64,000 nt of DNA, taken from CAZRHR01 sp964578885 (lineage in GTDB: Bacteria; Bacteroidota; Bacteroidia; CAIKAF01). Within the stretch, counting starts at the first letter, position 1; every line of letters begins with the position of its first letter. Positions 25,716 to 33,667 of this stretch are shown piece by piece. The notes beneath the pieces were generated by a model, which saw only the letters and a program-made list of their open reading frames with translations, was not told the DNA's origin and searched no databases. A program made the translations under genes and the position numbers. Location: assembly GCA_964578885.1 (NCBI GenBank), contig CAZOEO010000013.1:1-64000 (forward strand). Direction: 5' to 3'.

Positions 25716-27362
25716 ATGTTACGTTTTTCTGTCGGCATGGTGCTGATGCTCTGGGCTTGCGGTGGTCCAGGAACTTTTTCCCCGTCTCCCATTACCTTGT
25801 CGGAAGATTCGCTTTCCATGGTAAAGCAGCGGCTGGCAACTTATCAAACGGTACCGCTTACTGCAGATCTTTCCCACCTTACGGCTGAAGAAAAACAGAT
25901 GATTTCTCTGTTCATTCAGGCGGCGGACATCATGGATAGTCTTTTTTGGGAGCAGGCTTACGGACCCGCGGCACCTTTGCTGGAACGCATCACCCAACCG
26001 GAAGTGCAGCGTTTTGTGGAAATCAATTACGGCCCTTGGGACAGATTGAATAACAATGAACCTTTTTTGCCCGGAGTCGGTCCAAAACCACCCGGCGCCA
26101 ATTTATATCCACCTGACCTGGATGAAGCCACGTTTTCTGCATGGAATCATCCGGATAAAAGTCAGATGTACAGCATGGTCAGATATTTGACGAATGGGGA
26201 AAAGCAAGTGATTCCTTATTCCGAATTTTTTAAGCCGCAGTTGAATCGTGCCGCGGAATTGCTCAAAAAAGCAGCCGCTTTGTCTACCGATTTGCGGCTA
26301 AAAAAATATCTTGAACTGCGTGCAGAAGCCTTTTTGTCGAATGATTATTACGCCTCTGATCTGGCTTGGATGGAAAAGGGCGGGAATTTGGATTTGGTGA
26401 TAGGGCCCATTGAAAATTATGAAGACAAGTTGGCGGGAGCGCGTACCTCCTTCGAGGCGTATGTGTTGGTAAAAGATCCTGTTTGGAGTGCCCGATTAGA
26501 GAAATATACGCCATTGCTTCCCGTTTTGCAGAAAGGTCTTCCGGTGCCGGATGCGTATAAACCGACCTTACAGGATGCCGGTTCCGAGATCAATGCATAC
26601 GATGTTTTGTACTATGCAGGCGATTGTAACTCCGGTTCCAAAACCATTGCCATCAATTTACCCAACGATGAGCGTATTCAAACCCAAAAAGGCACGCGCC
26701 GGCTTCAGTTGAAAAATGCCATTCGGGCCAAGTACGACGCCATTATGGTGCCGATAACCAAAGCATTATTGGTTCCTGAACAAGCAGACATGGTGAATTT
26801 TGACGCGTTTTTTTCTACCATTATGTTTCATGAAGTGGCCCATGGATTGGGTGTGAAAACCCTCGTAGATGGTTCGGGAAAAACGGTTTCCGAAGCTCTT
26901 GGTCCTCATTACGCGGCCATTGAAGAAGGGAAAGCAGACATTCTTGGACTATATATGATTCGCCAACTGCACGCCATGGGCGAAGTAGAAGGTTCGTTGG
27001 AATCGTATTACGTCACCTTTATGGCCGGGATTTTTCGATCTGTCCGTTTTGGTGTGGCCTCGGCCCATGGAAAAGCCAACATGGTTCGCTTTAATTATTT
27101 CCTGAAGGAAGGCGCATTTTCACGTGACCCGGCTACCGGTAAGTACCGCGTTCACCCGGAGAAAATGGAAAAAGCCATGGAAGGGCTTTCATTACTGCTT
27201 TTAACCATTCAGGGCGATGGCAACGCAAAGGCTGCCGGAGAACTTCTGGAAAAAGAAGGTAAAATTAGTGCCCAGCTTCAATCGGATTTGGATCGCTTGT
27301 CCGAACAGAATATTCCGGTAGATATTATCTTCGAACAAGGCGCCAAAACCTTAGGACTTTAA
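25716..27362 (+). CDS. M49 (dipeptidyl-peptidase III)-like metallohydrolase lipoprotein
   Basis: A 548-residue protein starting MLRFSVGMVLMLWACGG, a lipoprotein signal with Cys at residue 15. The zinc site is HEVAH at 372-376, with a second block EEGKAD at 403-408, matching the HExxxH/HExxH plus EExxAD arrangement of the dipeptidyl-peptidase III group. In that family the canonical motif is HExxGH, so here it is of the short HExxH type and the activity could be a different zinc hydrolase. It is followed after 3 bp by a small secreted-protein gene and may be co-transcribed with it. Expected location is the periplasm or outer membrane. Confidence 0.8.
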   Translation: MLRFSVGMVLMLWACGGPGTFSPSPITLSEDSLSMVKQRLATYQTVPLTADLSHLTAEEKQMISLFIQAADIMDSLFWEQAYGPAAPLLERITQPEVQRFVEINYGPWDRLNNNEPFLPGVGPKPPGANLYPPDLDEATFSAWNHPDKSQMYSMVRYLTNGEKQVIPYSEFFKPQLNRAAELLKKAAALSTDLRLKKYLELRAEAFLSNDYYASDLAWMEKGGNLDLVIGPIENYEDKLAGARTSFEAYVLVKDPVWSARLEKYTPLLPVLQKGLPVPDAYKPTLQDAGSEINAYDVLYYAGDCNSGSKTIAINLPNDERIQTQKGTRRLQLKNAIRAKYDAIMVPITKALLVPEQADMVNFDAFFSTIMFHEVAHGLGVKTLVDGSGKTVSEALGPHYAAIEEGKADILGLYMIRQLHAMGEVEGSLESYYVTFMAGIFRSVRFGVASAHGKANMVRFNYFLKEGAFSRDPATGKYRVHPEKMEKAMEGLSLLLLTIQGDGNAKAAGELLEKEGKISAQLQSDLDRLSEQNIPVDIIFEQGAKTLGL

Positions 27363-27365
27363 ACC

Positions 27366-27908
27366 ATGAAAAAGATCATTTCCTTGTTTTCTTTCATTCT
27401 CTTTATGAGCGTATTAACTGCGCAAGGGGGATTGCAATTCAATCGGGTTTTTACATTAACGGATCAAACCCAGACCGTGCCGGCCAACAAAGTGTGGAAG
27501 GTAACGGCCGTATTTGGTCAGGAAACCCGTGTGAACGAATGCGTAGATTTTTCCTCAACCTCTACCCATGAGGTGGGACCACGAGCGCGTTGTGGTTCGG
27601 CCGGGTTGCCTGCCGCCGTTTCTGCCAGATTCAACTATTCGATTCGCGGAATCGTATTGAATGGTATTAATGTGGCGTTTTCTTTGTCTGGATTTGGGCA
27701 ATGTCCCAGTTCCAGTTTAACACTTACAAATAGTTGTACAGGAACTACCTATGGTTGTAATTATTTTCAAAATCCCGCCGATTGGTCTTGTGTCAATATG
27801 CCAAACGATCCCAATTTATTACCCATTTGGCTAGCGGCGGGCAGCACCTTGCGCACCCTGGGGCCCAATACCTTTGCATCTGTCATTGAATTTAACATTG
27901 TTCCCTGA
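27366..27908 (+). CDS. Small secreted protein, paralogue of the gene at 62093
   Basis: 180 residues with signal peptide MKKIISLFSFILFMSVLTAQ. The mature protein starts GGLQFNRVF, has VPANKVWKVTAV early, several cysteines in the middle, and ends PIWLAAGSTLRTLG...SVIEFNIVP. The protein at 62093-62518 has the same frame (GTLQFNQV, VPAGKVWKIEAV, PIWLPAGTPL, SVIEFNVIP), so these belong to a secreted family that I cannot name. It follows the M49-like gene by 3 bp. A periplasmic or surface role is likely; the function is unknown. Confidence 0.7.
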   Translation: MKKIISLFSFILFMSVLTAQGGLQFNRVFTLTDQTQTVPANKVWKVTAVFGQETRVNECVDFSSTSTHEVGPRARCGSAGLPAAVSARFNYSIRGIVLNGINVAFSLSGFGQCPSSSLTLTNSCTGTTYGCNYFQNPADWSCVNMPNDPNLLPIWLAAGSTLRTLGPNTFASVIEFNIVP

Positions 27909-27918
27909 TTTCAGGGCG

Positions 27919-27926
27919 TATCTTTG
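27919..27926 (+). promoter_or_regulatory. Putative -7 box for thyA
   Basis: TATCTTTG ends 24 nt before the thyA ATG at 27951, giving a short leader. A TTG at 27924 within the box is therefore not the start. Confidence 0.45.
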
Positions 27927-27950
27927 TATGGTGCCTCAAAAGACCATGTC

Positions 27951-28745
27951 ATGAAAGCCTACCACGACTTGTTGCAGCATATTTTGGATCATGGCATCGA
28001 TAAGTCGGACCGAACCGGCACCGGCACCCGCAGCGTATTTGGTTATCAGATGCGCTTCGATTTGCGGGAAGGTTTTCCATTGGTGACCACCAAAAAACTT
28101 CATTTACGTTCTATTATTCATGAACTTTTATGGTTTATCCGTGGCGAAACCAATATTCGGTATTTGAGGGAGCATGGCGTTACCATTTGGGACGAATGGG
28201 CTGATGAACAGGGCGAATTGGGTCCTGTTTACGGAGCACAATGGCGCCGGTGGTTGGCTGCGGACGGAACTACGATAGACCAACTCGCCGAAGTGATTCA
28301 TCTTTTGCGACATCAGCCGGATTCCCGGAGAATCATTATGAGCGCGTGGAATGTAGGACAATTGAAATCCATGAAATTGCCGCCATGCCATGCCTTGGTT
28401 CAGTTTTACGTGGCCAATGGCATCTTGTCTTGTCAGCTGTATCAACGCTCTGCAGATGTATTTCTGGGTGTGCCCTTCAACATTGCGTCTTACGCCTTGC
28501 TCACCGAAATGTTGGCACAAGTAACAGGATTACAACCCGGACATTTTATCCATACCCTTGGAGATGCGCATATTTACGCGAACCATATGGAGCAGGTTCA
28601 ATTGCAATTGTCCCGCACACCGAGGCCTTTGCCCCAATTATGTCTCAATACATCCATCACGCAAATCGAAGATTTTAAATTCGAGGATGTGACCATTCAA
28701 GCCTATGATCCCTGGCCTGCCATTCAAGCTCCGGTGGCGGTATGA
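27951..28745 (+). CDS. thyA: Thymidylate synthase
   Basis: 264 residues, E. coli length. Converts dUMP and methylene-THF to dTMP and dihydrofolate. Conserved blocks: DRTGTGTRSVFGYQMRFDL, LLWFIRGETNI, WDEWADEQGELGPVYGAQWR, the catalytic Cys146 in PPCHALVQF, then LYQRSADVFLGVPFNIASYALL and the C-terminal KFEDVTIQAYDPWPAI ending PVAV. It overlaps folA by 4 bp (28742-28745), so the product dihydrofolate is recycled by the co-transcribed reductase. Confidence 0.98.
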   Translation: MKAYHDLLQHILDHGIDKSDRTGTGTRSVFGYQMRFDLREGFPLVTTKKLHLRSIIHELLWFIRGETNIRYLREHGVTIWDEWADEQGELGPVYGAQWRRWLAADGTTIDQLAEVIHLLRHQPDSRRIIMSAWNVGQLKSMKLPPCHALVQFYVANGILSCQLYQRSADVFLGVPFNIASYALLTEMLAQVTGLQPGHFIHTLGDAHIYANHMEQVQLQLSRTPRPLPQLCLNTSITQIEDFKFEDVTIQAYDPWPAIQAPVAV

Positions 28746-29233
28746 AACAAAAAATCACCTTGATTGCAGCCATTGCAGAGAATGGTGTCATTGGGAAAGA
28801 TGGGACACTTCCGTGGCATTTACCGCAAGATCTGAAGTTTTTCAAAGCCAATACCTTAGGGAAACCCATGATCATGGGGTCGAAAACATTTCGGTCGATT
28901 GGGAGTCGGCCATTACCGGGCCGCAGGAACATCGTGATATCCCGGTTTCCTTCGGATCTTCCTCAGGTAGAATTTTATCCGTCACTGGAAGCTGCCATGC
29001 AAGCCTGCGCTTCTTCGCCGGAAATCATGATTGCCGGAGGCGCCATGTTGTATCAGGCCGCTTGGCCTTTGGCGACAGATTTTTGGCTGACGCGTGTGTA
29101 CGCCACGCCGGAAGGCGATACCTTTTCCCGTTTGCCAGAAGCTCCGGAATGGCGCTGTATCGAGAAAAACAGCTATCCTGCTGACGACAAGCATGCCTAC
29201 GCTTTTTCCATAGAACATTGGGAAAAGACATAG
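28742..29233 (+). CDS. folA: Dihydrofolate reductase
   Basis: 163 residues; reduces dihydrofolate to tetrahydrofolate with NADPH. The motif IAAIAENGVIGKDGTLPWHLPQDLKFFKANTLGK is at the N terminus (substrate-binding Asp in the LPQDLKFF helix), MIMGSKTFRSIGSRPLPGRRNIVIS carries the NADPH-binding GRRN region, and IMIAGGAMLYQ is the GG-binding loop. Coupled by ATGA overlap to thyA, as in many bacteria. Confidence 0.97.
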   Translation: MKQKITLIAAIAENGVIGKDGTLPWHLPQDLKFFKANTLGKPMIMGSKTFRSIGSRPLPGRRNIVISRFPSDLPQVEFYPSLEAAMQACASSPEIMIAGGAMLYQAAWPLATDFWLTRVYATPEGDTFSRLPEAPEWRCIEKNSYPADDKHAYAFSIEHWEKT

Positions 29234-29295
29234 ACTAACTACCTTTGTAAAAGGCAAAAACTCGCCCTGGAAAAAGTAAAATATTATTCGGGAAA

Positions 29296-29493
29296 ATGGA
29301 AAAGCAGCGTAAAACGACCTTGAAATGTGGTGGATGTGTGGCCAAAATTCAATCGGATATGGATAGACAGATTGGTCCGGATTGGTGGAAAGTGGATGTA
29401 GAAAGTGTTGAAAAATGGATAGCGTTTCCAGAAGAAAAGGAAGAAATAGTGGAGGAGGTGCTTCAAAAGCACGGGTTTCGATTTAAAGAGTAA
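29296..29493 (+). CDS. Small HMA-like (metallochaperone-type) protein
   Basis: A 65-residue protein with one CxxC (KCGGCVAKI, residues about 10-17) in the position of the metal-binding loop of heavy-metal-associated domains and a helical C terminus (EIVEEVLQKHGF). HMA domains bind Cu(I) or other soft metals. The usual M-x-C-x-x-C is present only as K-C-G-G-C, so metal specificity is open. It is short for an entire domain but plausible. A TACCTTTG box at 29240-29247 lies about 50 nt upstream. No metal pump is adjacent; CzcA lies far away at 63 kb. Confidence 0.65.
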   Translation: MEKQRKTTLKCGGCVAKIQSDMDRQIGPDWWKVDVESVEKWIAFPEEKEEIVEEVLQKHGFRFKE

Positions 29494-29506
29494 GAATCAG
29501 TATATC

Positions 29507-29529
29507 AGAAACTTTACTGCGCAGTTTCT
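29507..29529. other. Inverted repeat between convergent genes
   Basis: AGAAACT (29507-29513) and AGTTTCT (29523-29529) form a 7-bp perfect stem with a 9-nt loop. It spans the stop end of the plsC gene and lacks a T-run, so terminator function is uncertain. Confidence 0.4.
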
Positions 29530-30287
29530 TCTGGTGGCGGATAGGGAAATACATGTTTTTCTCTGGAACGAATCAGGTTTTCCATGTCGGCATACACTTT
29601 GGCCTTGAGGGTCGGGACATCTTTTTCCGTGAGACCTTTGGTCGAAATGGCAGGAAGATAAACGGCCCGAATAGTACCCGGGCGAAGCGAAATGCCTTTC
29701 ATGGGCATCAGGAAGCGCGCGTGTAAAATCACGAGTGGTTGAATGGGGCATCCTGCCGCCACCGCCAGTCGGAAGGCGCCATCATAAAAAGGACCAAGTG
29801 GGTAAGGGCTTCGATTTCGAGTGCCTTCCGGAAACAGAAACAAAGAAAAACCTTGTTTTATGGCCGCCAACATGGCAGTCATGCTTCGTTCCCGACTTTC
29901 TTTAGAGGATCGGTCTACAAAAACAGATGCCGTAGCAAATAAAAATCCAAGAAAAGGAATTTTTTTCAGGGACGATTTGGCCAGTGCTTTCACCATAAGT
30001 GGCGACGAGCCTGCGCCGTTAAGTAAGTCTAAATGAGACGAGTGGTTAGCTACAATAATGGCCGGAGCCTCTTTGAAATGTTCACGGCCTTCCACACGAT
30101 ACCGGATTCCGGAGATAAAAAACCAGATGCGAGCCCACCAGCGATAATAGGTAAAAATGACGCGATGCGCTTTCGATCCGAAGAGGGCGTAAATCGGAGC
30201 GGCATAAAAAAAGCCTAACACCACAAAAAACACAAACGTAATCCCACACCAAGCCTGGTAGGGCCACCAAAGTAATTTTTTCAGCAT
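29514..30287 (-). CDS. plsC: 1-acyl-sn-glycerol-3-phosphate acyltransferase
   Basis: From ATG 30287 (MLKKLLWWPYQAWCG) the protein is about 257 residues with a membrane-inserted N terminus. Acyltransferase motifs are clear: NHSSHLD (HxxxxD), the FVDRSSKE region, FPEGTRNR and an IQPLVI block. The enzyme transfers an acyl chain to lysophosphatidic acid to make phosphatidic acid in phospholipid synthesis. It is divergent from the sulfatase gene with only about 80 bp between the two start codons; each start has an adjacent TATCTTT box. Confidence 0.9.
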   Translation of the reverse strand: MLKKLLWWPYQAWCGITFVFFVVLGFFYAAPIYALFGSKAHRVIFTYYRWWARIWFFISGIRYRVEGREHFKEAPAIIVANHSSHLDLLNGAGSSPLMVKALAKSSLKKIPFLGFLFATASVFVDRSSKESRERSMTAMLAAIKQGFSLFLFPEGTRNRSPYPLGPFYDGAFRLAVAAGCPIQPLVILHARFLMPMKGISLRPGTIRAVYLPAISTKGLTEKDVPTLKAKVYADMENLIRSREKHVFPYPPPEETAQ

Positions 30288-30290
30288 GAA

Positions 30291-30298
30291 CAAAGATA
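30291..30298 (-). promoter_or_regulatory. Putative -7 box abutting the plsC start
   Basis: Minus-strand TATCTTTG, then TTC, then ATG at 30287 (3-nt gap). This excludes a useful start at 30311, which would lie upstream of the box. Confidence 0.55.
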
Positions 30299-30355
30299 CA
30301 TCCTTTCCCATTCAACCAAATGGAAGTCCGTTCTGTCGCACTTCCACGCTTGTTG

Positions 30356-30363
30356 TATCTTTA
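30356..30363 (+). promoter_or_regulatory. Putative -7 box abutting the sulfatase start
   Basis: TATCTTTA, then CCAC, then ATG 30368 (4-nt gap). An earlier in-frame ATG at 30320 lies upstream of the box. Confidence 0.5.
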
Positions 30364-30367
30364 CCAC

Positions 30368-31987
30368 ATGAATATCCGGCGTTCAAAGAAAAATCTACTT
30401 TTACTTTCCATGGCCGTGTTGGCGGTGGTTTTGACCTGGCTTTTCTGGCCATTGGCCTCCAGTCAGTGGAATATACAATGGGATCCGCAGATGACTTCCG
30501 GGAAAACGGCCTATCTGGACACGTTAAGCAAAGCACCCCAAACAGGACCTAATGTTATTTTGATTTTGGCAGATGACTTAGCGCGAAATGAATTGTCTTG
30601 TTATGGCGGAACCGACGTATCCACGCCACATATTGATCAGTTGGCCTCAGAAGGCGTTCAGTTTAAGGAAGCATATGTGACCGCGCCCATTTGCGCTCCG
30701 TCTCGCGCATCCTTGTTGACCGGAAGAGTGAATAATCGTTTTGGTTTTGAGCACCAGCCGCAGGCCAGGTACCCGAGGAACCGACTGGAATACTTTGCGT
30801 TTCGTTATTTTATCGATACAGATCAGTGGCAGGTGGCGCCCCAATTTTCTTTTCCGGATGCGGCCAACATTGCCCAACAAGGCATTCCACCCGGAGAAAT
30901 CCTTTTACCCGAAATTTTTCAGGCGGCAGGTTATCGCACCGGGATGTTTGGGAAATGGCATTTAGGTGCAGAACAGCCATTTACACCCAATGCCCGGGGG
31001 TTTGATACTTTTTATGGATTTTATGAAGCTTTTTCCCTGTTTGCAGACAGCCTGCGTCCGGACATCGTAAATGCCAGGGTCGATGAGTTTAGCGATAAAC
31101 ATATTTGGAGCAAAGGCCGTGAGGGCACCTGCGCCATTCGAGACAATGGGCAGGAAGTGCAGGACACGGGATATTTTACCTTTACCATCGCCCAAAAGGC
31201 ATGTGCTTTTATCCGGGAAAACAAGCAGCGTCCTTTTTTCCTGTATTTGCCTTTTAATGCGCCACATACGCCATTTCAGGCGCCCAAAAGCTATTATGAT
31301 CGTTTTGCGCATGAGAAAAACCATACCCGTCGGGTGTATCTGGCGATGATAGCCACCTTAGATGATGCCGTAGGACAGGTGATGCAATGCTTGGCGGAAG
31401 AAGGGTTAGACGAAAATACCCTGGTTTGGTTTTCCAGTGATAATGGTGGCGCAACCTATACCACCGCGTCTTGGAATGATCCGTTGAAAGGAGGAAAGTT
31501 GAGCAATTGGGAAGGCGGCTTACAAGTGCCGTTTATATGGAAATGGGAGGGACAAATTCCAGCAGGTCAATCTTTTGATTTGCCGGTAAGTCTCATGGAT
31601 GTGTTTGTAACCAGCCTGGCGGCGGCAGGGATTACACCGCCCCGGGACCGCACTTTAGATGGTGTGGACTTAAAACCCTGGTTGGCTGAAAATAGTCCTG
31701 CACAGGCACCACATCCTTACTTATGCTGGAAAAGTGCTTATAATAAAGCCATTCGCAAAGGCGATTATAAATTAATCATCGACGAAAACACCCAGACCTT
31801 TCAATTATATCATTTGCCCTCCGATCCTGAGGAAAGAAATAATTTGGTGGAGAAGGAGCCCGCGTTGGTGAAAGCATTGTTAGACAGCTTCCTTCAGTGG
31901 GAAAAGGACATGGTTCCGGCGCTTTGGCCAGGAATTATGGACCATATTTTCATCATCGATGGGAAATCCTATTTGTTTCGTGTGTAA
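30368..31987 (+). CDS. Sulfatase (arylsulfatase family)
   Basis: About 539 residues with an N-terminal hydrophobic signal/anchor (NLLLLSMAVLAVVLTWLFWPL). Metal-binding ILADDLARNELSCYGG follows; the formylglycine-modified site is Cys109 in C-A-P-S-R; then GKWHLG, PFFLYLPFNAPHTPFQAP, WFSSDNGG and DGVDLKPWL. It hydrolyses sulfate esters on an organic substrate (often polysaccharide or mucin-like) in the periplasm or on the surface. A sulfatase-maturing enzyme is not in the window. The substrate cannot be determined. The following 31988-32275 holds only short, unsupported frames. Confidence 0.92.
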   Translation: MNIRRSKKNLLLLSMAVLAVVLTWLFWPLASSQWNIQWDPQMTSGKTAYLDTLSKAPQTGPNVILILADDLARNELSCYGGTDVSTPHIDQLASEGVQFKEAYVTAPICAPSRASLLTGRVNNRFGFEHQPQARYPRNRLEYFAFRYFIDTDQWQVAPQFSFPDAANIAQQGIPPGEILLPEIFQAAGYRTGMFGKWHLGAEQPFTPNARGFDTFYGFYEAFSLFADSLRPDIVNARVDEFSDKHIWSKGREGTCAIRDNGQEVQDTGYFTFTIAQKACAFIRENKQRPFFLYLPFNAPHTPFQAPKSYYDRFAHEKNHTRRVYLAMIATLDDAVGQVMQCLAEEGLDENTLVWFSSDNGGATYTTASWNDPLKGGKLSNWEGGLQVPFIWKWEGQIPAGQSFDLPVSLMDVFVTSLAAAGITPPRDRTLDGVDLKPWLAENSPAQAPHPYLCWKSAYNKAIRKGDYKLIIDENTQTFQLYHLPSDPEERNNLVEKEPALVKALLDSFLQWEKDMVPALWPGIMDHIFIIDGKSYLFRV

Positions 31988-32275
31988 AGTAATGGGTGAT
32001 AATGAGCCATGGCTACCAAAGAAAGGGCTTGGGGAACCTCAGCTACCAGTCATTGGTGCCCTCGAAATGAGCGGACAAGTTGCTTCAAATTGGCCATTAA
32101 ACGGCGATCATCGATTAAAAACGACTTTGAAAAAGGAAATGGATTCATTCCGGATTTTTCACGGGAAATCCAGTCGGTGCTGGCCATGCCAATAGGTTCA
32201 GAAAGATGAAGCGGCCGGAGTTTTACCCCACTTATATCACAATGGTAAACTGCCGTAAGAGTAAAGACGGAACAT
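31988..32275. other. Intergenic region without a supported gene
   Basis: Contains a 66-codon plus frame (32009-32209) and shorter ones, none with a recognisable motif or promoter box in position. No terminator or RNA is evident. Confidence 0.5.
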
Positions 32276-33577
32276 TTAATCTGTTGTAGAACGTCTTGCG
32301 TTTTGCCTCAGGCATTCTCTCAACACATCGTCCACTTCCATTTTGGGCGTTAAGGTGATAAACCCACCGGAGCCCGTATCCGCCAATTTCTTTAATCCAA
32401 CCAGTCCGGCCGGCTCATTTTCAAAGCCAACCACCGTGAGTTTAATGCCTTTTCCCAAAAATCCTTTGACCATGTCTAAAATCGAAGGACTGATTTTAAA
32501 TTTTCCATCCGTAATGAGAATCACCTGGTTATTTCCTCCTTCAATGTAGCCCATTTGGGCAATCCGGTAAGCGCTTTCCAGACCACCAAGAGAATTGGTA
32601 TTGCCTCCCGCGGTTAGTTTTTCCACGAAAGGCTGCATGTCTGACTTTTTATTTCCCACCTGGTGAATAAACAACTCCTGAACCGTGGTAGCGAAGGTCA
32701 AAAGGCTCAAAAAATCGACAGATCGAATCATGTCAATCATTTTTTGTGTGGCCAGTTTAACTTGTTGCATCCGCGATTCGCGATTCATGGAGCCTGAGAC
32801 ATCCAGCAGCAGCACTACGTTGCTTGGGCGATATGTTTTTAAAGAAAAGAATGGACTTTCTTCCGGGGTGGTGTCTTTTGCCAAAGGCAGCGGTTCCGGC
32901 AAGCGTTCGGTGCCTCTACGCAAAGGCAATATGAGTTCCGGCTGGTCTCGAATGATGCTTTCTGAACGTTGGAGGGGAAGATAATTTGGTGCCTGAGCCG
33001 TTGTTTGGTAAAGGCCAACGGGCAACCGCAGCTGGAACTGTCCCTGTGAATTCGTGTACACCGCCCCCAACATGCCGAAGTTTACTTTCGCAAGGGCCAA
33101 CGGTTTTCCGGTTTCTTCATCCACCACCTTACCTTTTACAAGTACTTCAGGCCGATCGAAGCGAGAACGTAATTGTGCCGGCGGACAAGCTGTTAGTGCA
33201 TTGACGGCCAATGATTTAATTTGTCCCTTGATGTTCAGCTTAATCGGTTCAGGAGCGCCAGAAACATAAATGAGAATGTCTTCAGAGAAATTTCCCGTTT
33301 TTTCTGTATAGAAAAATACCCTGATTTCTCCGGTTTCCCCTGATTCTAAACGCATTTTAGGATATTCAACCAAAACACTTCTGCTATGTTTGGGAGCTAA
33401 AATGTATTGAGGATGCACGGATTCGTTGGTAAATACAAAAACGGCCGGTGGATTTTCCCAGTTGGCTACAGAGCCATAATTAAATTGTTTGCTTTTAAAG
33501 GATAAAACTTCTTGTCCTTTCATGCCAATGGAGACCAGCAGAAACAGAGAAAGTGACAAGAAAGTGTGGAGGTTCAT
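32276..33577 (-). CDS. VWA domain protein with N-terminal Ig-like and carboxypeptidase-regulatory-like domains
   Basis: 433 residues from ATG 33577 with a signal peptide (MNLHTFLSLSLFLLVSIGMKG). Residues about 25-120 form a DUF1573/ASH-like Ig sandwich, about 145-205 a carboxypeptidase D-regulatory-like domain (VKGKVVDEETGKPLALAKVNFG), and about 250-420 a von Willebrand factor A domain with the MIDAS motif DVSGSMNRES beginning at residue 259. VWA proteins usually mediate metal-dependent protein binding in exported complexes. There is no T9SS sorting domain. It is divergent from the helicase gene and has a TATTTTTG box 5 nt before the ATG. Confidence 0.85.
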   Translation of the reverse strand: MNLHTFLSLSLFLLVSIGMKGQEVLSFKSKQFNYGSVANWENPPAVFVFTNESVHPQYILAPKHSRSVLVEYPKMRLESGETGEIRVFFYTEKTGNFSEDILIYVSGAPEPIKLNIKGQIKSLAVNALTACPPAQLRSRFDRPEVLVKGKVVDEETGKPLALAKVNFGMLGAVYTNSQGQFQLRLPVGLYQTTAQAPNYLPLQRSESIIRDQPELILPLRRGTERLPEPLPLAKDTTPEESPFFSLKTYRPSNVVLLLDVSGSMNRESRMQQVKLATQKMIDMIRSVDFLSLLTFATTVQELFIHQVGNKKSDMQPFVEKLTAGGNTNSLGGLESAYRIAQMGYIEGGNNQVILITDGKFKISPSILDMVKGFLGKGIKLTVVGFENEPAGLVGLKKLADTGSGGFITLTPKMEVDDVLRECLRQNARRSTTD

Positions 33578-33582
33578 GGTGG

Positions 33583-33590
33583 CAAAAATA
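33583..33590 (-). promoter_or_regulatory. Putative -7 box abutting the VWA gene start
   Basis: Minus-strand TATTTTTG, then CCACC, then ATG 33577 (5-nt gap). Confidence 0.5.
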
Positions 33591-33654
33591 CAAATAGACG
33601 ACCATCTGTAAAACATCCTCATGGTTTAATTTCAAAGGAATCCCGGATTCAGAT

Positions 33655-33662
33655 TATCTTTG
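33655..33662 (+). promoter_or_regulatory. Putative -7 box abutting the helicase start
   Basis: TATCTTTG, then TAGGA, then ATG 33668 (5-nt gap). The start codon is the first of two tandem ATGs. Confidence 0.55.
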
Positions 33663-33667
33663 TAGGA

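Noticed and set aside
31959..32289. Short plus frames after the sulfatase
   Set aside because: No motif, no promoter box in position and overlap with the convergent VWA gene's end.
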